64,000 nt of DNA from positions 43,759,417-43,823,416 of the forward strand of contig JAOANR010000011.1 in NCBI GenBank assembly GCA_030278955.1, given 5' to 3'. Source of the DNA: Hygrophila difformis. Taxonomy: Eukaryota; Streptophyta; Magnoliopsida; Lamiales; Acanthaceae. The notes under the pieces are model-generated. The model was not told the DNA's origin, did not search any database, and saw only the letters and a program-made list of their open reading frames with translations. The translations under genes and the position numbers were made by a program. Below, one piece after another: positions 11,835 through 20,458 of the stretch (positions within the stretch are counted from its first letter, which is position 1; the number at the start of each line of letters is the position of its first letter).

Positions 11835-12300
11835 AAGAAGTTGCTGAAATGCACATTATTAAGTCGCTAAAAAATACGATAGCTCGTCGCTGAAATATAC
11901 TATAGTACGTTGCTGAAATATACCATGTTCATCGCTAAAATATATTATAGCTCGTCGCTTAAATATACTACACTGCACCGCTGAAATATACTATGTCCGT
12001 CGCTTAAAAATACACGATGCGCGTCGATGAAATATTCTATAGAGCGTCGCGTCGCTGAACACATACAGATGGTTGCTAAAAAATACTATAGTATATCGCT
12101 GATATATAATATATTTGTCGCTGAAATGGACAAAGGTCGTCGCAGAAAAGTAGTACGGTATGTCGCTGAAATGCATACAAATCATTGTTGAAAAATAATA
12201 TAGTATGTCGCTGAAATATACTATATTTGTTGCTGAAATAGACCCAAGCCGTATGTCGTTGAAAATACTATAATGAAGTCGCTAAACTGTTCTGACCGCT
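11835..12300. repeat. Degenerate tandem array, about 27-30 bp period
   Basis: Roughly 16 diverged units built on TCGCTGAAATATACTATA, with variable linkers. No long frame and no protein-like pattern. The flanks 11692-11834 and 12301-12465 hold nothing I recognise. Confidence 0.7.
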
Positions 12301-12465
12301 TACTAATACTATTATGTGTTGCTACGCACATATAAAAATATAGATAAAATTACTTATTTACCCATTTAATAAATCTACACCATTTAATTAAAATTAAATC
12401 AACGGCTATGAATGATGTTAGTACATCAAAAGAATGCCTCCTCAGCACCATAACTGAACCCTTCA

Positions 12466-13386
12466 ACACTGTACCCACCCAGAAAGTTCATGAACTAATC
12501 AAATCACCCATAAATTTGGTTTGCCCGAGTGGCGAGTATATGCGCATACTTTAATTATGTGTGAGTTTGACCTTACCTGCGGTAATCCCAACTTGCCCAC
12601 CCAGTACTCTTTTTCCATCATTTTCCATTCTCATTTAATCCCACAAGTACATAATAGAGATACCTTCTATTTCGATTATAAGACATCACAGATTAATATA
12701 TTTACTGACACATACACAGCTTTAATTTAAAGTTGTAGTACTACAAATTTTAAGACTTTGTCTTGCACTAATTATTAGGGTTCGTAACGAAGAACTCCCT
12801 AGCTCACTCTCAACTAAACCATCATCATGGATTCCTGGTTTTCCTACTGCTCAGCTATCTGCTTTATCTTTCCACTCCTCTTTAACAGATTTGTCAATTC
12901 GTCAATCTTTTGTTCCAAATTACTCATCCTCTTGCTACCTCGGAACCGAATGGTTGCAGCCACATCAATCTGGAAAACCCTCACCAGTGAGGCATCCAAC
13001 TTCCTCAATTTCTTGGCATAGTTCAGCCTCTTGAACACATTCCATTTCACCTTTTCGCACTTTCTGATCAGTTTATCGGCCTTCAACAGCTGGCTCGTGA
13101 GTGCTCGGCTTTCACGGGTGGGTCGCGCCGCCATAATTCTTTGGATGCTGTAGACATCTTCGCCCATGGCGAGTTTAATGAAAGACAGGGTGGATTTCAG
13201 GCGGTTTAAGTAGGACCGGAATTGGACTAATTTCTGGGTTGATTTCAAAATTGATATGAACAGTACCTCAAAAGCCACTCCTATGGCCGCTCCTTCCACC
13301 AAACCCCCCATAAAAACTAGTAGTACTATCTTTTTGTCTCTAAGCAAAACCCTAAAAGACACTACCTGGTACCTGCTGCTAGATCT
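12466..13386. repeat. Segmental duplication block, copy 1 (RPW8 gene plus 3' flank)
   Basis: From ACACTGTACCCACCC to about GATCTCC this block matches 60075-61021 across the coding region, the 5' leader and about 350 bp of 3' flank, with substitutions and small indels. Homology stops sharply at both ends. Confidence 0.85.
12844..13311 (-). CDS. RPW8-domain resistance-like protein, copy 1 (slightly truncated C-terminus)
   Basis: The product is about 155 residues. It starts with a glycine/alanine-rich hydrophobic segment (GGLVEGAAIGVAFEVLF) like the N-terminal membrane or coiled-coil segment of RPW8 proteins. A helical stretch follows (FRSYLNRLKSTL, then KADKLIRKCEKVKWNVFKRL) and the family's ending LDASLVRVFQIDV, then a Lys-rich helix. 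RPW8 proteins associate with membranes, including the extrahaustorial membrane, and promote salicylate-dependent cell death against powdery mildew; the same domain heads helper NLRs of the ADR1/NRG1 type. I place the start at 13311 because copy 2 has an in-frame stop just upstream of that Met; here the frame is open to an ATG at 13362. A TAG ends it 15 residues earlier than copy 2. No NB-ARC or LRR follows. Function is inferred from the domain. Confidence 0.8.
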   Translation of the reverse strand: MGGLVEGAAIGVAFEVLFISILKSTQKLVQFRSYLNRLKSTLSFIKLAMGEDVYSIQRIMAARPTRESRALTSQLLKADKLIRKCEKVKWNVFKRLNYAKKLRKLDASLVRVFQIDVAATIRFRGSKRMSNLEQKIDELTNLLKRSGKIKQIAEQ

Positions 13387-14808
13387 CCAGACACTGATTG
13401 TCTTTATTTCTGTGATGAAGGATTTGTCGGAAATATGTTGGTCAGAGGTGTATATATATACAGTTTCTGTTGGTTGAATGAGTCAATAAGTTGGATATAT
13501 TCGCGCGGGCGTTTCTATATACTCCGTACTCCTTTTGGCATGTAATTTACCAAGTAGGACGATTGTTCTTTCACTGGATAATAGTACGGAACTAGATTAG
13601 TTAATTGAGTAATCATACAGTTATTAATAGAATATTAATATTACTTCTGTCTTGTAACTTGTAAGAATAAAAGATAAAGCAGCACATGAAAGAATCTACG
13701 CGGTGGGCCAATGCCAATTAAGACCGTGATTTGCCAAGGACGGCTTCCTACTTAATGTTCTACATACTATTTGTTTATTACACATTGACATTGATAATGA
13801 AAATATATTCCCTCAAACTGATACAGTGAATACCACACTCGATTTCACTGTTTTCACACCTAAGGACCACATCATATGCATCTCCGAATGCTGATTACTT
13901 AACATCTGAATTTTACTAGTATTTTGTTAAGACTCAAGATCGATGTGCTTCAATGCTGAGTGCTTATTTAATTTCTGGTAATTGTTTAGTTTCTTTTGAT
14001 GGGATGTAGTATTTGTAAATTATTACCCATAAATTGAGTCGACATACATTTTTAATGTTCAATGCTACACTTAAAAAAAAAAAACAAAAAAAAAAACATT
14101 AACTTCAAATGAATTTTTTTATTCAAGAAAAAATAATCTAAGTGATCATCATTATTAATTTTAATTGTAATTAAGCAAGCATGTTTTTAAAAATTTGAAG
14201 CCTTACCAAGTTGATTGTATTTTAGTAATTTGCCTGATTCACATGATTGACTTAGCACACTCGGGGCCTATTTTGTCATATATAAATAGAAAATTAGGGC
14301 ACACGTTTGAGTTAATTTTCGGTTGATGTTTTCACTACTCGTTACAATCATTATATTGGTGAAAATTATCCACAGTTGACTTGTTGGTTAATTTGTTTTT
14401 TCTAAGGTAGATAGTGGCCTCTGGTTTTCGACTTATTACTCTTTAATCTGTAGTAATGGATGGAGACGACTTGGATCAAAGTAATATGCGAAGCACATGA
14501 TTTTGATCAGAAGTTTAATTCCAACACACGTTACAAAACTAAGTCAAACAGTAATTAGGACATGGACAAGAATGCCTTAACATTGAAAATTTGATCAAAA
14601 GTTATATTAGGAGATCAGGACATAGCAACACATAGGCAGTAAACTAGTTGAACTTCCAAGGAAACATAGCTAAATGCACATTAAGACACATATGCATCTA
14701 AGACATTTGATAAATTATAACCAATTTTATCAACGTTATGCGACTTTTCGTACTTGAGAAATTTGCAAATCGGCAAATCAATTTAACACAAATTAAATAC
14801 ATCAAAAG
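13387..14808. other. Intergenic, upstream of RPW8 copy 1
   Basis: AT-rich, no convincing gene or transposon ends. It contains an A-run (14072-14098) and presumably the promoter of the minus-strand RPW8 gene: minus-strand TATATATA lies near 13450-13457, about 140 bp upstream of the chosen start codon. Confidence 0.4.
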
Positions 14809-14813
14809 GAAAT

Positions 14814-15737
14814 TGTTAACAGAGCAAAAAAGTAGTAAGCCCAATTGAAGTTGTTCATCCGAATTAATTAGCCCAATTGGATAAAATATATCTGGAAGAA
14901 GGAGGACGCGTCTCCAAAAGCCCATATCCGGAAGAGGGAGGACATATCTCCAAAAAGCCCATATCCGGAAGAGAGGGGACACGTCTCCAAAAGCCCAGTT
15001 GATGAAAATATATCCGGAAAAGGAAGGCCGCATAGACAGCCCGGATGATGGAGGACAAAGACATGGTGGAGGCCGTCCGTAAGAATGGAGGTCATGGAGG
15101 CCAAACAAGATGATGGAGGCCATGGAGGCCATTGAGACCATGGAGACCATAGAGGCCAAGTACGATGGAGGCCAAACAAGATGATGGAGGCCATGGAGAC
15201 CATGGAGGTCAAGTACGATGGAGGCCAACCAATGGAGGCCATGAAGGCCGTGGAGGCCATGGAGACCATGGAGGTAAGTACGATGGAGGCCAACCAAGAT
15301 GATGGAGGCCATGGAGGCCATGCCATGGAGACCATGGAGGCCAAGTCGATGGAGGCCAACCAAGAAATGGTGGAGGCCCCTAACCATGCCACAAAAGTCG
15401 CCTCGTGACGAATGCTGCCATCCCTACCTAAACCCGTGTTTCAACAGGAGGTCACCTGTGTCCCAACAGGAAAGCTGCACGGGGAGCTACAGGAGGAGGC
15501 CTCCTCCTATAAAAGGAGGGACGGAGGCACTTGAGAGGACACCCAACACACTCCCCAGAGGAATTCTTCTATCTGCACTTTCAATTCCTGCACTTTTTAT
15601 TCTGCACTTTCAATTCCTGCTTTTTACATTCCTGCCAATTTACCATTTCTTTACAGCTTTGCTTAAATTCTTGTAATTCCCTTAGTAATCCTTGTAATCC
15701 TCTTCAAATATTGTCCAAACAAAATTCTCGGTTAACA
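14814..15737 (+). repeat. 5' LTR of the Tat element
   Basis: It contains three imperfect copies of a roughly 55-bp unit (CCCATATCCGGAAGAG core, 14880-15010), then an array of GGAGGCCATGG-type repeats (15100-15370), then an 18-nt palindrome and TATA box. Apparent frames here reading GLHGLHGM or METMEV are translations of the repeat, not genes. Confidence 0.95.
15508..15516 (+). promoter_or_regulatory. TATA box of the Tat LTR promoter
   Basis: TATAAAAGG directly follows the palindrome AGGAGGAGGCCTCCTCCT (15491-15508), sharing its last base. The same pair recurs in the 3' LTR at 29632-29640. Transcription would start about 30 bp downstream, setting the R region. Confidence 0.75.
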
Positions 15738-15740
15738 AAT

Positions 15741-15758
15741 TGGCACGCCCAGTGGGAC
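15741..15758 (+). other. Primer-binding site of the Tat element
   Basis: TGGCACGCCCAGTGGGAC begins three nucleotides after the LTR and starts with TGG, as expected for pairing with a tRNA CCA end. I could not assign the tRNA with certainty; it is not initiator Met. Confidence 0.7.
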
Positions 15759-15790
15759 CCGAAGTGGAAACCATATCCGCTTGAAAGTAT

Positions 15791-18700
15791 ATGCAACTCA
15801 GATCTGGACGGGTAGTAAGGGACTTAACACAAAAATTTGGAGAAATGTCGCTGCCTGAAGAAACTCCAGTAAGAACACCATCTGAGAACGTCGATGATAC
15901 AGCGACTACCTCTCAACCACCGCAGGGGATAATGCAGGTCCCAACTTTTTCGGAACAAATACGGCTATCGATGAATGAATCGATGGCTGAATTCATGCCT
16001 CTATTAACAAGGCACCTTATGGATGTATTGCGGCCTGCCATGGCCGATCAAACCGACAGGATATGTGGATCCCTGCATACTCCAGAGGGATATATCCATG
16101 GCATGAATGTGTCACCAAGTGTTACAGGACCGTATGGCGGTCTACAAAGGACTTGGGGGACTGGTCAGCCATCACTATCTGAGTTTGGAGCACCACCTCC
16201 TATGATGTATGCTCCATCAGGATACTTAATGGCATCTGTTCCGCCATTTGGAGTGGCGGCTTCCATCCCAACCGCCATGCATAATACTGGAGGAGGACAC
16301 CTGCAACCTCAAGGCACCAACATACCTTTGGCTGCCTCCCCAGTGTCTCAGGCCGCCCAGGCGGCCTCCCCGTTGCAGGTCTCCCATCATCAGGCCTCCC
16401 CATTACATCATGCCTCCTATCAGGCGGCCTCCCCATTGCTCCAGGCCTCCCATCATCAGGCCTCCCCATTCCATCAGGCCTCCCATCAGGCCTCCCCATT
16501 ACCTCAGGCCTCCTATCAGGCGGTCTCTCTATTGCCTCAGGCCTCCCATCATCAGGCCTCCCCATTCCATCAGGCCTCCTATCAGGCGGCTTCTCCATTG
16601 CCTCAGGCCTCCCATCAGGCCTCCCCATTACCTCAAGCCTCCTATCAGGCGGCTTCTCTATTGCCTCAGGCCTCCCATCAGGCCTCCCCATTACCTCAGG
16701 CCTCCTATCAGGCGGTCTCTCTATTGCCTCAGGCCTCCCATCATCAGGCCTCCCCATTGCATCAGGCCTATCAGGTGGCCTCTCCATTGCCTCAGGCCTC
16801 CCATCATCAGGCCTCCCCATTACCACAGGCCACATATCATCAGGCCGCCTCCCTGCAGGCCGCCCACTTTCAGACCTCCAACCCACTTCAGGCCGCCCAA
16901 CAACAGGCCAGTCCATACTTGGCCACCCAGGCTTCCAGTTCACACCAGGCCGCCATGCAACCTCAGGCCGCCAACATAAGTCGGCCGGCCATCAACACGA
17001 GTCATCCGACCACCAACTTGGTCTCGACCGCCACCATGGTTCAGGCCGCCATGCCTCAGGCCGCCATGGCTCATCCGGCCGCCGTATATCAACAAGCTGC
17101 CATGCCTCCTACACAGGCGCCGGTAGTGTCGCCCGAATCCTTAGCAGATATGATGCAGCAACATTTCGGCATTCAATTGAGGCCGATGGAACGACCCACC
17201 TATAGGAAACCATACCCGGATTGGGTAGACACCATGCATCCTTACCCTAAAGGCTTCAAAATGCCCGAGTTCACCACGTTCTCGGGGGACGACGGCAAAT
17301 CAACCGTAGAACACGTGGGCAGGTTTACTGCTCAGTGTGGGGAAGCAGCGGCCAACGACTGGTTGAAGTTAAGATTGTTCAGTTCCTCTTTGACTGGACC
17401 AGCATTTGTTTGGTTTGCAGCCATGCGGCCAAATTCAATTCAAAATTGGGCCGATCTCGAGCGGGCATTTCACGACAGATTTTATACACCTCTGTCGCAG
17501 GTTAGTCTTGCAGATCTCACTAACACCAAACAATTTGCCGATGAGACGGCAAGTTCTTTTATTAATAGATTACAACGCATTAAAGGCCGATGTACTATAG
17601 CAATACCCGATAAAGAAATAGCCAATATAGCAGTGGCTAATATGCTACCAAAATTGAGAGAACATTTAATTGTGCAGGATGCAACTGACCTTGCCCAGCT
17701 GGCCGAGAGAGCGGCCCGTGTGGAAAAATTCCTGAGGGAGCAGGAAGAGAAGCGTCCTATGCGTCGAGTCCATTTCGAGGAAATAAAACCCAGTGATGAT
17801 GAGGACGAACCTGTAGAGGTGGCTGTTGCTGAGCTAGTACAGACAGCCAAACCACATACATGTGCTGCTCTCAAGCCGCCAAAACAAAGAGAGGCTAAGT
17901 ATAAGCCTGAAGAAGACCTTTTTGACATGGGCAAAGCGGACCAAGTGTTCGATGCCCTACTCAAAGATGGTGTAATCAAGTTGCCTGAAGGGCAAAAATT
18001 ACCAGCGGCCGAGGAAATTCGAGGCCGAGCATTTTGTAAGTGGCATAATTCGTATACTCATAGCATTACTAAATGCAGGAGTTTTAGAACGGCCATACAG
18101 AACAAAATAAAAGAGGGTCGTTTGAAAATTGCAGGTATGAAAGTGGATTTAGATCCATTCCCTCAACTGCCAATTGGTGTTTCTGGACTCATCCCAAATC
18201 CAGAAGATAGTGGCTCCAGTAGCCAGAATAATAGAGGAAAGGAACACATTGAAATCGAGGAGGAGGATGTGGACTTATTATCTGATGAGTCCGATCATGA
18301 AAGAAAAGAGTTGTGCGGTAAACAACCCAGGTTTAAGAACATGGCGAAGGAGGACTTCAAGAAGGTCCTGGAAGCTGAAGAAAGAGAGCACCACAAGAAG
18401 AAGAACCCCCCTTTGAGAGTTGAGATCTCTAAGCAGGCGGTAGAAATCCATGAAAATGGGAAACACCAACCTATTGCTCGAGATTATAGGCATGGTGTAC
18501 AGGTGGTTCCAACCTTGATGAGGCGACCAGAACACCCAGTTGAGACTGAAAGGTGGATGAAGAATAGGGCTCAGAACAAAGCCACCCACAAGGAGCCGCC
18601 ACCCATGACCAGGAGTCAATTTAGGCGGGCTCAAAGACGATATGCCGAGGAAATGCGGCAGTGGGAGGCACAAATTCATAAGTTGGAAACTTCCAGGCCT

Positions 18701-20458
18701 CGGAAGCCAGTACAACCAACTTATTTCAAAGGAGAGACATCCCAACAGCAGAGACCCCTTCACGAGAAGACACACAGTAGGACGGTGGCAAGGAAACCTG
18801 ATTCACCCATACCACCTCGTGAAGAAAGATTTTATGAGACCTCAAGAAGACCACCTCAGCCTCCATCACATTCCACCAGGAGGCCAGTGAGGGAAAGGTT
18901 ACAACCACCATCATCTTCTACCACTACTGAGAGGCCAGTACGAGAAAGGCTGCAATGGGTAGAACGAAAGCCTCAGCCGTCATCATCACCAAGGCCTAAA
19001 GTAACCAAAGCTGGACTTCCTCAGACTAACGCTTCATCATCAGCTTCTAATGAGAAAGGAAAAGCGGTCGCCACAACCGAATCTGATGAAGGAGGAAACA
19101 AGGTCAAATCTGCGGGACAGAAATTCATTGAGAAGCTAGACAAAATGGACATGACTCCTTCAAACATGGCTATGGCTAGTGTACTGATGAAATACATGGC
19201 GTATTTGGCGGCTCATGAAGCCGGTGAATTTGGAAGTGAACCACACAGTTTTGAAGGATTCACGGCCTATTGCAAAACTGTAGAAACCCAGAAGAAGTCA
19301 CAGACACAAGAGGAAACAAAATCAACCAGTGAAGCACTCCAAGCGACCAATGAGGCATCACAAGTGAATTTTGGTACTATTACACCTACAGAGGTGGAGA
19401 CCGCTGTGGAGGCCAATCTCGATGAGCCGAAAGTTGGGATTAGCGCCCTAGGTATCGTGACCGATGAATATGGCACGATGGAAGACGTAAATATTGACAA
19501 AGGGTATGAAGATGATATGTGGGGTAATGTGAACCTCAATATTGATGAGGAGCCTCATTTTGAATTAGACGGCATGGATCTTGAAGATGAGGTTTTTTGG
19601 CAAGATTTGGACAAAGAACTTAAAGAAGCTGACGATAGGAAAGAAGGGCCAAATGATCCTTCCGTGCCTATACGGGTCTTTGGGCTGGCGGCCGATGAAG
19701 AAATAAGCGATACCGAATCCGAGATATGGGATGAGGAAGAGCCATCGTTCGCGAGGCTTATCGAAAGAATGGATGAAATGATAGCCGAATTGTCCCATCC
19801 AACCAGGGATGCACCTCCCACGCAAGAACTTGGCGGTCGACATGATGCTTCAAAGGCCGTGGCACAGTTTGCCAAACCCAAAGTTGCCCAGACAAGGCAA
19901 CTGAAACCCTTGTATGTTAAGGCTCACATTGATGGGCGTCCTGTGAGCAGGGTATTCGTTGATAATGGAGCAGCAGCCAATGTGATGCCTATGTCAACTT
20001 TGAGGAAGATAGGAAAAAGTGAAAGGGATCTGATCCCTACCAGGGTCAGAATGTGCAGCTTTGTAGGAGAAGCAACACAACCTGCCGGATTCATAACGGC
20101 GGACGTCACAATTGGATCCAAGACCATCAAAGTGGCCTTCTTCGTGGTGAAATCTAAGACGTGTTACTCAGCATTGCTTGGGCGCGACTGGATTCACATG
20201 GCGCAATGTGTGCCATCCACCCTCCACCAACAGTTGTTAATTTGGGATGGTGACCAGATAGAATTGGTGGAGGCAGATCCTCAACCCTTTGCAGGACCGG
20301 ACGCCAACAATGATGAGGCGATCTTCTACTTAGAAGACATTCAACCTGCATCAGCTTTAATTGGTATGAACATGGATCTGGAATCCATTGATTTCACAAC
20401 AAGCGGCTTCAAATTACGTTCTGTATATAGCCGACATGAAGCATCATGCTCTGCATGA
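15791..20458 (+). CDS. Tat element gag-protease polyprotein (1555 aa)
   Basis: Begins MQLRSGRVVRD, a start seen in many plant gypsy gags. Residues about 180-360 are a low-complexity Gln/Ala/Ser/Pro/His array (QASPLPQASYQAA units) encoded by tandem DNA repeats. The capsid-like gag domain spans about 483-655 (FTTFSGDDGKSTVEHVGRF, WADLERAFHDRFY). A long charged region (about 780-1330) follows. A retropepsin-like protease sits at about 1370-1480, with the active-site turn DNGAAANVMP near residue 1389 in place of canonical DTGA, a variant typical of the lineage. I see no CCHC knuckle. Unusually long for a gag. It overlaps pol by 13 nt in another frame. Confidence 0.92.
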   Translation: MQLRSGRVVRDLTQKFGEMSLPEETPVRTPSENVDDTATTSQPPQGIMQVPTFSEQIRLSMNESMAEFMPLLTRHLMDVLRPAMADQTDRICGSLHTPEGYIHGMNVSPSVTGPYGGLQRTWGTGQPSLSEFGAPPPMMYAPSGYLMASVPPFGVAASIPTAMHNTGGGHLQPQGTNIPLAASPVSQAAQAASPLQVSHHQASPLHHASYQAASPLLQASHHQASPFHQASHQASPLPQASYQAVSLLPQASHHQASPFHQASYQAASPLPQASHQASPLPQASYQAASLLPQASHQASPLPQASYQAVSLLPQASHHQASPLHQAYQVASPLPQASHHQASPLPQATYHQAASLQAAHFQTSNPLQAAQQQASPYLATQASSSHQAAMQPQAANISRPAINTSHPTTNLVSTATMVQAAMPQAAMAHPAAVYQQAAMPPTQAPVVSPESLADMMQQHFGIQLRPMERPTYRKPYPDWVDTMHPYPKGFKMPEFTTFSGDDGKSTVEHVGRFTAQCGEAAANDWLKLRLFSSSLTGPAFVWFAAMRPNSIQNWADLERAFHDRFYTPLSQVSLADLTNTKQFADETASSFINRLQRIKGRCTIAIPDKEIANIAVANMLPKLREHLIVQDATDLAQLAERAARVEKFLREQEEKRPMRRVHFEEIKPSDDEDEPVEVAVAELVQTAKPHTCAALKPPKQREAKYKPEEDLFDMGKADQVFDALLKDGVIKLPEGQKLPAAEEIRGRAFCKWHNSYTHSITKCRSFRTAIQNKIKEGRLKIAGMKVDLDPFPQLPIGVSGLIPNPEDSGSSSQNNRGKEHIEIEEEDVDLLSDESDHERKELCGKQPRFKNMAKEDFKKVLEAEEREHHKKKNPPLRVEISKQAVEIHENGKHQPIARDYRHGVQVVPTLMRRPEHPVETERWMKNRAQNKATHKEPPPMTRSQFRRAQRRYAEEMRQWEAQIHKLETSRPRKPVQPTYFKGETSQQQRPLHEKTHSRTVARKPDSPIPPREERFYETSRRPPQPPSHSTRRPVRERLQPPSSSTTTERPVRERLQWVERKPQPSSSPRPKVTKAGLPQTNASSSASNEKGKAVATTESDEGGNKVKSAGQKFIEKLDKMDMTPSNMAMASVLMKYMAYLAAHEAGEFGSEPHSFEGFTAYCKTVETQKKSQTQEETKSTSEALQATNEASQVNFGTITPTEVETAVEANLDEPKVGISALGIVTDEYGTMEDVNIDKGYEDDMWGNVNLNIDEEPHFELDGMDLEDEVFWQDLDKELKEADDRKEGPNDPSVPIRVFGLAADEEISDTESEIWDEEEPSFARLIERMDEMIAELSHPTRDAPPTQELGGRHDASKAVAQFAKPKVAQTRQLKPLYVKAHIDGRPVSRVFVDNGAAANVMPMSTLRKIGKSERDLIPTRVRMCSFVGEATQPAGFITADVTIGSKTIKVAFFVVKSKTCYSALLGRDWIHMAQCVPSTLHQQLLIWDGDQIELVEADPQPFAGPDANNDEAIFYLEDIQPASALIGMNMDLESIDFTTSGFKLRSVYSRHEASCSA
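16330..16870 (+). repeat. Intragenic tandem array in gag (CAGGCCTCCC units)
   Basis: Units of about 20-45 bp based on CATCAGGCCTCCCCATTACC, interspersed with CAGGCGGCCTC. Unit lengths are multiples of three, so the frame is kept. Long open frames read on the other strand (Arg/Pro-rich) are shadows of this array. Confidence 0.85.

Noticed and set aside
11835..12300. CRISPR-like array
   Set aside because: Units are diverged along their full length, there are no exact repeats with unique spacers, and the DNA is a plant nuclear genome.
12521..12730. Short plus-strand frame downstream of RPW8 copy 1
   Set aside because: Not conserved in the duplicated block at 60130-60340 and has no recognisable features.
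14698..15408. Long frames reading GLHGLHGM (minus) or METMEV (plus), also at 28861-29532
   Set aside because: They translate the GGAGGCCATGG repeats of the LTR and occur identically in both LTRs; there is no protein-like composition or independent start context.
16200..16979. Arg/Pro-rich frames on both strands inside gag
   Set aside because: Shadows of the CAGGCCTCCC tandem array in the real gag frame.
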